A stretch of DNA of 5,589 bases from assembly GCA_945866505.1 (NCBI GenBank), contig CAMBHH010000211.1:1-5589 (forward strand), in the 5' to 3' direction. The stretch comes from Flavobacterium psychrophilum. Its GTDB lineage: Bacteria > Bacteroidota > Bacteroidia > Flavobacteriales > Flavobacteriaceae. Each line of letters opens with the position of its first letter. The stretch's first letter is position 1. The position numbers and the translations under genes were made by a program. The notes under the pieces were generated by a model. The model had not been told where the DNA came from. It worked only from the letters and a program-made list of their open reading frames with translations, and did not search any database. Below are positions 1-4,650 of this stretch, one piece after another.

Positions 1-1260
1 ATGCCCAACGCCGTTCAATCTGAAATTTCATTGATAAATACTGTGAATTTAAAAATGAGCGATCCCGATTTTTTCCCAGCAGCAATTGCAACTTATATCT
101 TGGGTGGCGATTTCTCAAGCTATTTAAACATGAATTTAAGAGAAAAACATGGTTGGACTTATGGTGCCAATGCCATTATTGGTTCAGGAAAATACGTTTC
201 AAAACTAAAATCGGCTTCAGCAGTGAGAAATGTAGTAACCGACAGCGCTGTTGTAGAATTTATCAAGGAAATTAAAAAAATTAGAACCGAAAAAGTAAGC
301 GACGAATTGCTAAATAATGTCAAAGCAAGTTACATCGGGCGTTTTGTAATGCAGGTCGAAAAACCGCAAACGGTTGCCAGATATGCACTGAATATTGAAA
401 TAGAAAAGCTTCCCGCAGATTTTTACGAAAATTATATAAAAAACATAAGTGCCGTAACTCCTGAACAAGTGCAACTTGCCGCCAATAAGTATTTCCTTGT
501 TGACAATAGCAGAATTGTAATTGCAGGAAAAGGTTCGGATGTGCTTCCAGGTTTAGAAAAACTAAACATCCCGATATTTTATTTCGACAAAAACGGAAAT
601 CCATTAGAAAAACCTGTAGCCAAAAAAGAAGTTCCAGCGGGCGTAACTGCTAAAACTGTTTTGGATAATTACATCAAAGCTATTGGTGGAGAAAAAGCAG
701 TCACGACTGTAAAAACAATTTCGATGCTTGGATCAACAACAATTCCGCAAGCACCATCACCGCTTTCATTTACTAATAAAGTAGATGCCAAAGGGAAATT
801 ATTGATTGAAATCGCAATGGGACCAATGAGTTTGATGAAACAAGTGGTAAATGAAAAAGGCGCTTATGTAGTACAACAAGGTCAAAGAAAAGAAATTGAG
901 GGAAATGATTTAGCCGAAATGAAAGCCAGCGCAACTCCATTTGAAGAACTACAATTGGCCAAAAAAACTGGACTTACAATCAGCGGAATCGAATCTATAA
1001 ATGGCAATGACGCATACACCATTCAAAACGGCAAAACAACTTTGTATTACGACCTTAAATCAGGACTCAAAGTTGCCGAGTCCAAAACTGTGGAACAAGG
1101 TCCAAATAAAATGACACAAACTACCAATTATGGAGATTATAGAGAAGTAAAAGGCGTAAAAGTCCCTTTCAACATCATCCAAAATGTAGGTTTCGAATTG
1201 GACATAAAAATGTCTGAAGTAAAAATCAACGAAGGAGTTTCTGACGCTGATTTCCAATAG
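1..1260 (+). CDS. M16 (insulinase/processing-peptidase) family protein, non-catalytic-type half plus C-terminal lipoprotein-sorting-like domain; 5' partial
   Basis: The frame is open from the first base, so the Met at position 1 is probably internal and the real start lies upstream. Flavobacterial relatives of this type are, from memory, about 680 residues, so roughly 260 are missing. Residues 1-195 match the C-terminal M16 half: an ILGGDFSSYLN stretch (33-43), then LREKHGWTYG (46-55), whose Arg47 and Tyr54 correspond to the R/Y pair of non-catalytic M16 subunits. No HxxEH zinc motif is visible; in such systems it sits in a partner subunit, often the adjacent gene. Residues about 215-419 form a separate beta-rich domain (starting near TVLDNYIKAIGGEKA) resembling outer-membrane lipoprotein-sorting (LolA-like) folds. 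The likely role is peptide or protein turnover in the periplasm, probably as one half of a heterodimer. The family is confident from sequence; substrate and partner are inference. Confidence 0.9.
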   Translation: MPNAVQSEISLINTVNLKMSDPDFFPAAIATYILGGDFSSYLNMNLREKHGWTYGANAIIGSGKYVSKLKSASAVRNVVTDSAVVEFIKEIKKIRTEKVSDELLNNVKASYIGRFVMQVEKPQTVARYALNIEIEKLPADFYENYIKNISAVTPEQVQLAANKYFLVDNSRIVIAGKGSDVLPGLEKLNIPIFYFDKNGNPLEKPVAKKEVPAGVTAKTVLDNYIKAIGGEKAVTTVKTISMLGSTTIPQAPSPLSFTNKVDAKGKLLIEIAMGPMSLMKQVVNEKGAYVVQQGQRKEIEGNDLAEMKASATPFEELQLAKKTGLTISGIESINGNDAYTIQNGKTTLYYDLKSGLKVAESKTVEQGPNKMTQTTNYGDYREVKGVKVPFNIIQNVGFELDIKMSEVKINEGVSDADFQ

Positions 1261-1268
1261 AAGATGGG

Positions 1269-1289
1269 AGTTAGAAGTTAGAAGTTAGT
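1269..1289 (+). repeat. Tandem heptad repeat directly after the M16 gene
   Basis: Three 7-base units in a row, agttaga, agttaga and agttagt, begin 8 bases after the stop codon at 1258-1260. The last unit is identical to the last unit of a second array at 3251-3271. All share a leading AG and a period of 7, as does the array at 4613-4650 read on the minus strand. No function is known to me. Confidence 0.6.
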
Positions 1290-1293
1290 ACAG

Positions 1294-1331
1294 CGAAAAC
1301 CTTTTGAGAAATCAAGAGGTTTTCGTTTTTT
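1294..1331 (+). terminator. Intrinsic terminator of the M16 gene
   Basis: Bases 1294-1306 (cgaaaaccttttg) pair with 1313-1325 (caagaggttttcg): 13 pairs including one G-T wobble, with a 6-base loop (agaaat). A run of six T follows at 1326-1331. The hairpin is 33 bases after the M16 stop codon and is a textbook rho-independent terminator on the plus strand. Confidence 0.85.
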
Positions 1332-1377
1332 ATTAGAAAGAAGCAAGGAAAATAGTTTTGGGGAATATAATTGTAAG

Positions 1378-1551
1378 ATGGATAGCTTTGTACTACTATT
1401 TTTCTTATTTTTGAAAGATGTTTATAAAACACCCTATCGGCAATCCCAAAAACTCATTGCGTTTTTTTATGTTGTTGGGAGTAAAAAAATTGAAAATCAA
1501 ATGATTAAATGTATTGCAGCTTTTGGATTTGCGGATATAAATGAGTTGTAG
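1378..1551 (+). CDS. Doubtful 57-residue open frame in the gap after the M16 gene
   Basis: An ATG at 1378 opens a 57-codon frame ending in TAG at 1549-1551. The product begins MDSFVLLFFLFLKDVYKTP and has a hydrophobic first third, which could suggest a small membrane peptide. I recognise no family. Evidence against it: no ribosome-binding site or TAnnTTTG promoter element is visible, it lies just after a strong terminator, and a weak hairpin plus T-run (gcaat 1440-1444, attgc 1456-1460, T-run 1462-1468) falls inside it. It is listed because it is the only appreciable frame in the 351-base gap 1261-1611. It could equally be a decayed gene remnant or chance. Confidence 0.15.
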   Translation: MDSFVLLFFLFLKDVYKTPYRQSQKLIAFFYVVGSKKIENQMIKCIAAFGFADINEL

Positions 1552-1611
1552 GAAATTTTAAAAACCGCAAACTGAAAGAAACATTACTATAAAATTCAAA
1601 CTATACAAAAT

Positions 1612-2472
1612 ATGACAAAAAAACAATTTTACATTTTACTATCTATTTTATTAGTAGCAATCTTAATTTTTTCAAATCCAACTGAAGAAAATCACATTGA
1701 AAGTGTCAAGTATAAAGTTAAAATGGCTTTTAAGAAAAAGATGGCTTCTGAAATGATTGAAAATGAATCGAACTCAATGCAATCTTTAGGAAAAGGATTA
1801 GGATTGCTGTTTGGAGATGCTGTTATTGATAAAATGGCAGATGGCTTCATTTCTAGGGACAATTATTTTCTGTTTTCTATTACAAAAGCAGATTATAAAG
1901 GCGAAAACAAAATTATAGGTCTTGGTCTTTTGGGCAACGTTTTTATTTCAGATGAAATAAGTAAAATATTCAACAAAGATGAAGAGGAAAAAAAAGAGGA
2001 AGAAAATGTTGAGAAAATAAAAGGAGAAAATAAAATTTCAAATGAACTAGAGAAAAATAATGAAAATGTAATTATTTCCAAAGATTGGAAAACTTTCAAT
2101 CATAAATATGGTTTTTCAATAGATCTGCCAAATAATTTTGAAGAAGGCCTTTTAGCTAATTCTGGTTTACAATGGTATACTCTAAATGGAGATATGAACG
2201 ACTTTTATATTTGCGTTGAAACTATTGGGGAAGGAAATAGTGAAAGCTTAAGGAATGACTATAAATTATATAGTGAAGAACGAAATGTTTCTTACAAAGT
2301 TTATAAAAGCACTAGTTTTGTAGTATCAGGTATTGATAATGATGAAAAAATATATTATTTTAAAGCTTTTATTAAAAACAATCAAACACATTATTTAAGA
2401 ATCACTTATCCAAATTCTATGAAAAATCAAATAGAGCCATTAATAGCAAGAATTTCAGAATCATTTAAATAA
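1612..2472 (+). CDS. Membrane-anchored protein with DUF4359-like N-terminal region and a C-terminal soluble domain
   Basis: This 286-residue protein opens with two Lys and a hydrophobic stretch (residues about 6-20), i.e. a membrane anchor or uncleaved signal; no lipobox Cys is seen. The following SNPTEENHIE (21-30), and RDNYFLFSI (82-90) with IIGLGLLGNVFI (101-112), recall the layout of DUF4359 proteins: anchor, then a TNPS-like motif, then an aromatic-rich FxLFSI strand and a GxxGNF-like end. Residues 117-155 are a highly charged Glu/Lys linker. Residues 158-286 form a second domain opening FNHKYGFSIDLPNNFEEG, similar to small secreted beta-sheet domains often called PsbP-like. The protein is probably exported and tethered to the inner membrane. 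Function is unknown. The start is the first ATG in frame, with an A-rich leader and no Shine-Dalgarno. The next gene begins 6 bases after the stop, so they form an operon. Base composition is more AT-rich than in the flanking M16 and transporter genes. Confidence 0.8.
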   Translation: MTKKQFYILLSILLVAILIFSNPTEENHIESVKYKVKMAFKKKMASEMIENESNSMQSLGKGLGLLFGDAVIDKMADGFISRDNYFLFSITKADYKGENKIIGLGLLGNVFISDEISKIFNKDEEEKKEEENVEKIKGENKISNELEKNNENVIISKDWKTFNHKYGFSIDLPNNFEEGLLANSGLQWYTLNGDMNDFYICVETIGEGNSESLRNDYKLYSEERNVSYKVYKSTSFVVSGIDNDEKIYYFKAFIKNNQTHYLRITYPNSMKNQIEPLIARISESFK

Positions 2473-2478
2473 TTTAAA

Positions 2479-3042
2479 ATGGCATACACAGACGGTATTG
2501 TTAATAAGGAGTTTTACAAAGTTTCAAATGTCAAAATATTATGGATACTGAAGGAGGTAAATCACGATGGAGATATTAGTGATTGGGATATGACAAAAAT
2601 ATTGCAAGATATTAAAACCGACTATGGAATAGAATCAGGTTGGGAAAAAACATTTGGTTCAATTGTTCACACAACTTACGGAATACTAAATGAAAAAATG
2701 TGGGATGAAATTCCATATTATTATGATAAACCAGAAATCGTAGATGTTCTAAAAGAAATCGCATATATAAATGTCAAAAAAACAGCAGGCGATTCAACTA
2801 CACATTTTACAACATTGGAAAGAGCTTATGTTGAGAACAAAAAGTTATTATTTAAACAAATAAATGATATAAATCCATCAATAATAATTTATGGAGGAAC
2901 TTATTATTTATTTGAAAATGACATTGAAGAAAACGTAAAAAATAAAAGTATAAAACATATTGATGCATATCATCCTGCTCAAAGACAAATTACACACGAA
3001 AATTATTGCAATCAAATAATTGAAGAAGCAATTAAATTATAA
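2479..3042 (+). CDS. Uracil-DNA-glycosylase-superfamily-like protein, function unknown
   Basis: This 187-residue soluble protein has no signal peptide or membrane segment. Its motifs are laid out as in the UDG fold: a first strand with ILWILKEVNHDG (20-31), at the place of the active-site loop; IAYINVKKTAGDSTTH (94-109), with an Asn where UDG enzymes often have an Asn-containing strand; INPSIIIYGGTYYLF (131-145), the usual 'in-P-x-hydrophobic-G' strand; and IDAYHPAQRQITHENYCNQII (161-181), matching the late His-Pro loop. Canonical family 1-5 active-site sequences are not exact, so uracil excision should not be assumed; many such small proteins are unclassified. The start is 6 bases after the preceding stop, so it is probably translationally linked to the membrane-anchored protein. 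A terminator hairpin follows about 50 bases after the stop. Superfamily assignment is by motif recognition only. Confidence 0.75.
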   Translation: MAYTDGIVNKEFYKVSNVKILWILKEVNHDGDISDWDMTKILQDIKTDYGIESGWEKTFGSIVHTTYGILNEKMWDEIPYYYDKPEIVDVLKEIAYINVKKTAGDSTTHFTTLERAYVENKKLLFKQINDINPSIIIYGGTYYLFENDIEENVKNKSIKHIDAYHPAQRQITHENYCNQIIEEAIKL

Positions 3043-3086
3043 ATCGAAAATGCAGTAGAAGAAAACTTCCTACAACCGCCGTTTGC

Positions 3087-3147
3087 CCGCTGCGCAAAGT
3101 CTTCAGACTTTGAGCTTTTTTTAAAACGTTCTTGAAAAAGGAAAATC
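3087..3147 (+). repeat. Hairpin repeat, copy A (before the KilA-N gene)
   Basis: This 61-base segment aligns without gaps to 4379-4439, with about 52 identical positions counted by eye. It comprises a stem-loop, a run of seven T, and a conserved tail (gttcttgaaaa then ggaaaa). Both copies are preceded by AACTTCC, but in copy A 17 extra bases (about 3071-3086) separate that motif from the repeat. Stem differences between the copies include two compensated pairs. Confidence 0.7.
3092..3122 (+). terminator. Intrinsic terminator of the two-gene operon (inside hairpin repeat A)
   Basis: Bases 3095-3101 (caaagtc) pair with 3106-3112 (gactttg) around a ttca loop. One mismatch (g3094/a3113) is followed by two further pairs (c3093-g3114, g3092-c3115). 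Seven T follow at 3116-3122. It lies 49 bases after the stop of the glycosylase-like gene and on the right strand to end that operon. Confidence 0.7.
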
Positions 3148-3151
3148 TTAT

Positions 3152-3171
3152 AAAAGTCTCCCGACTTTTTT
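3152..3171 (+). terminator. Second, weaker terminator-like hairpin
   Basis: Bases 3152-3158 (aaaagtc) pair with 3163-3169 (gactttt) around tccc. The T-run 3166-3171 overlaps the stem's right arm. It stands in tandem with the stronger hairpin at 3092-3122 and may be a back-up terminator. The stem is mostly A-T, so the call is tentative. Confidence 0.4.
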
Positions 3172-3250
3172 CGTTAATGGTTTGGTTTGTAGCTTTTTTT
3201 TAAAAACATTTCCTTTTCTTGATTAATCGTGTGGATTATTGAAACGGGTA

Positions 3251-3271
3251 AGAAGTCAGATTCCAGTTAGT
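3251..3271 (+). repeat. Degenerate AG-heptad repeat
   Basis: Three consecutive 7-base units, agaagtc, agattcc and agttagt, all begin with AG. The last is identical to the final unit of the array at 1269-1289. It is imperfect, but phase and leading AG match the other two arrays in the window. Confidence 0.4.
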
Positions 3272-3310
3272 CAAAGTGTTCCATAAAAGTAAACGTTGTT
3301 AAAAGTCAGC

Positions 3311-3404
3311 GAGCTATGCGATTCCGACAGCAGACTTTCAAGCACGGTTCTGTGAGAAAGTAAGGGTAAAATTACCTAGTGTGACTAGGTTGTGCGACAC
3401 TTTC
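3311..3404 (+). mobile_element. Group II intron 3'-end-like remnant (domain V/VI-like), no maturase
   Basis: Bases 3311-3319 (gagctatgc) pair with 3342-3350 (gcacggttc) with one mismatch. This is the basal helix expected of domain V, including the AGC triad opposite GUU. The sequence agcacggttctgtgag around 3341-3356 is very like the 3' strand and domain V/VI junction of bacterial group II introns. A second structured part follows: gaaagt 3356-3361 pairs with actttc 3399-3404, enclosing two hairpins (3365-3376 and 3374-3390). The distal part of domain V does not fit: the expected short helix with a GNRA loop is replaced by 22 bases with no clear fold. No reverse transcriptase or intact intron lies upstream. 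It is therefore probably a decayed intron tail; an unrelated structured RNA is the alternative. Confidence 0.4.
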
Positions 3405-3470
3405 GAGCGACAGAAAACCGAAAAAATAGTAGAAGAAAATTGAATATCTGCAACTAACTTCCTTTTTTTG

Positions 3471-3478
3471 TAAATTTG
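3471..3478 (+). promoter_or_regulatory. Bacteroidetes -7 promoter element of the KilA-N gene
   Basis: TAAATTTG fits the consensus TAnnTTTG and ends 16 bases before the ATG at 3495. No clear TTTG -33 box is seen 19-21 bases upstream. With the usual spacing transcription would start around 3484-3487, leaving a leader of only about ten bases. Confidence 0.55.
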
Positions 3479-3494
3479 TAGTTTAGTAAAAAGT

Positions 3495-4310
3495 ATGGTA
3501 AAAAATAAAAAGATAGAAATAGGAGGAAAAGAAATAAGCATTATTTCTCAAAAGCAAGATGATTTTATTTCTCTTACTGATATGGCTAAAAGCCAAATGC
3601 AAGAAGCTATCATCATAAAATGGCTTACACTTAAAAGCACTATTGAATATATTGGCGAGTGGGAAGCGTTGTATAACCCCAATTTTAATTATACCGAATT
3701 CGGTACAATTAAAAATAGTGCAGGGAGTAACAATTTTGTATTATCTGTTAAAAACTGGATTGAGGCTACAAATGCAATAGGCATTACAGCTAAAGCAGGC
3801 AGGTACGGAGGAACTTATGCCCATAAAGATATCGCATTTCATTTTGGAATGTGGATTAGTCCAAAGTTTCAGTTACTATTGGTTAAGGAATATCAAAGAC
3901 TTAAATTAGATGAAAACGACCGACTAAAATTAGAATGGAATTTGCAAAGAACTTTAGCCAAAGTAAATTACCATATTCATACAGATGCTATCAAAGAAAA
4001 CTTAATTCCTAAAGAAATTACCAAACAACAAGCAAGTTTTGTTTATGCTAATGAAGCCGATTTACTAAATGTTTCACTTTTTGGAATTACAGCCAAAGAA
4101 TGGAGAGACAACAATACCGACAAAGACGGAAACATTAGAGATTATGCGACTTTGGAACAGTTAGTGGTCTTGAGCAATATGGAAAGTATAAATGCTTTGC
4201 TAATCGGACAAGGTTTGTCTCAAACTGATAGACTTTTACAACTCAACAAAGTTGCTATAACACAAATGAAATCTTTGACAGAAAGTAGCGCAATAAAAAA
4301 ACTGAAATAA
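3495..4310 (+). CDS. KilA-N domain DNA-binding protein (stand-alone)
   Basis: This 271-residue soluble protein carries the KilA-N fold in about residues 8-138: the opening strand-turn DFISLTDMAK (23-32), a conserved Trp (43) and VKNWIEATNAIGI (85-97), then the diagnostic KAGRYGGTYAHKDIAFHFGMW (100-120) and ISPKFQLLLVKEYQRLK (121-137). The family comes from phage P1 KilA and DNA-virus proteins and binds DNA. Residues about 140-271 match the C-terminal part common in bacterial KilA-N proteins (ANEADLLNVSLFGITAKEW, 185-203; helical end 218-262). There is no catalytic motif and no neighbouring phage, toxin or integrase gene. It has its own promoter element and ends at a strong terminator, so it is a monocistronic unit bounded by two related hairpin repeats. 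The start is the ATG nearest the promoter; the leader is very short. Patchy distribution of this family suggests horizontal acquisition. Its role, perhaps as a regulator, is unknown. Confidence 0.9.
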   Translation: MVKNKKIEIGGKEISIISQKQDDFISLTDMAKSQMQEAIIIKWLTLKSTIEYIGEWEALYNPNFNYTEFGTIKNSAGSNNFVLSVKNWIEATNAIGITAKAGRYGGTYAHKDIAFHFGMWISPKFQLLLVKEYQRLKLDENDRLKLEWNLQRTLAKVNYHIHTDAIKENLIPKEITKQQASFVYANEADLLNVSLFGITAKEWRDNNTDKDGNIRDYATLEQLVVLSNMESINALLIGQGLSQTDRLLQLNKVAITQMKSLTESSAIKKLK

Positions 4311-4331
4311 AAACTGCTACCAACAGCAAGG

Positions 4332-4376
4332 GTTCGTTGTGTGCGAAGCACCAACAATGAAATGATATTCACGAAC
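4332..4376 (+). other. Imperfect stem-loop after the KilA-N gene
   Basis: Outer arms gttcgt (4332-4337) and acgaac (4371-4376) are exact reverse complements. Inside, gtgc 4341-4344 pairs with gcac 4348-4351 around gaa, extended by ttg/caa with a bulged t. No T-run follows, so it is not itself a terminator; it lies directly upstream of hairpin repeat B. It may be part of a larger repeated element. Confidence 0.35.
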
Positions 4377-4378
4377 TT

Positions 4379-4439
4379 CCGCTGTGCAAAGTTTTCAAAC
4401 TTTGCACTTTTTTTGAAATGTTCTTGAAAATGGAAAAAC
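4379..4439 (+). repeat. Hairpin repeat, copy B (after the KilA-N gene)
   Basis: Ungapped counterpart of 3087-3147, offset by 1292 bases in the same orientation. The stem here is perfect. Relative to copy A, pair c3101-g3106 is t4393-a4398, and pair c3093-g3114 is t4385-a4406, so two pairs changed on both sides. The A-copy mismatch g3094/a3113 is a g-c pair here. Confidence 0.7.
4384..4414 (+). terminator. Intrinsic terminator of the KilA-N gene (inside hairpin repeat B)
   Basis: Bases 4384-4393 (gtgcaaagtt) pair perfectly with 4398-4407 (aactttgcac) around ttca. Seven T follow at 4408-4414. It begins 73 bases after the KilA-N stop codon and is the strongest terminator downstream of that gene. 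Confidence 0.8.
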
Positions 4440-4488
4440 AAGTATTTACGGCACTTCAATAAAATAATTCAATTCGCCATTTCAACTT

Positions 4489-4515
4489 GTCCCAAATATT
4501 TGCTAAATTTGGGAC
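4489..4515. promoter_or_regulatory. 9-bp palindrome overlapping a TAAATTTG promoter-like element
   Basis: Arms gtcccaaat (4489-4497) and atttgggac (4507-4515) are perfect inverted repeats 9 bases apart. TAAATTTG at 4504-4511 matches the Bacteroidetes -7 consensus on the plus strand and runs into the right arm. No T-run follows on either strand, so this is not a terminator. An operator over a promoter is one reading. The only plus-strand frame soon after is 18 codons long (4574-4630), so the promoter may serve a lost gene or a small RNA. Confidence 0.35.
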
Positions 4516-4573
4516 GAAAACAAAGTTTCACGAACACCATTAAAATTAAATGCTCGTGAGTAAATAAATCGTA

Positions 4574-4630
4574 ATGGAACGACCAATAGTAGAAAATAAG
4601 ATTGCCGAAGTGCTGAAATCTGCAACCTGA
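4574..4630 (+). pseudogene. Possible 5' remnant of a gene: 18-codon frame
   Basis: An ATG at 4574 opens MERPIVENKIAEVLKSAT and stops at TGA (4628-4630) inside the heptad repeat. The TAAATTTG element lies 62 bases upstream of the ATG. The peptide looks like an ordinary protein N-terminus interrupted by the repeat array, but I cannot name a family. Chance is a serious alternative. The rest of 4311-4647 holds only the hairpins and repeats listed separately. Confidence 0.15.
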
Positions 4631-4650
4631 AACCTGCTATCTGAAATCTA
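4613..4650 (-). repeat. AG-heptad repeat abutting the transporter stop codon
   Basis: On the plus strand five 7-base units run from 4613 to 4647: ctgaaat, ctgcaac, ctgaaac, ctgctat, ctgaaat. The next bases, cta (4648-4650), are the complement of the transporter's TAG stop. Read on the minus strand, the units begin with AG (agatttc, agatagc, aggtttc, aggttgc, agatttc), like the arrays at 1269-1289 and 3251-3271. Confidence 0.65.

Noticed and set aside
1440..1468. Weak terminator-like hairpin (gcaat/attgc plus seven T) in the gap after the M16 gene
   Set aside because: The stem is only 5 pairs with an 11-base loop, and a much stronger terminator already ends the M16 gene. Too weak to annotate.
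2551..2593. Perfect Shine-Dalgarno-like aaggaggt at 2551-2558 followed 8 bases later by an ATG at 2567, inside the glycosylase-like gene
   Set aside because: The ATG is out of frame and its frame stops after eight codons. The motif simply encodes part of the conserved LKEVN segment, and Bacteroidetes rarely rely on such sites.
3150..3310. Degenerate reverse transcriptase/maturase coding sequence upstream of the intron-like segment
   Set aside because: The forward-strand frames I translated by hand around 3220-3310 have frequent stops and show no maturase-like motif.
4332..4400. Possible integron attC site formed by nested inverted repeats after the KilA-N gene
   Set aside because: The required RYYYAAC and GTTRRRY boxes are not in the right places, no integrase is present, and the second hairpin is explained as a terminator.
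4489..4515. Palindrome as terminator of the transporter or the KilA-N gene
   Set aside because: No T-run follows the stem on either strand, and the KilA-N gene already has a clear terminator at 4384-4414.
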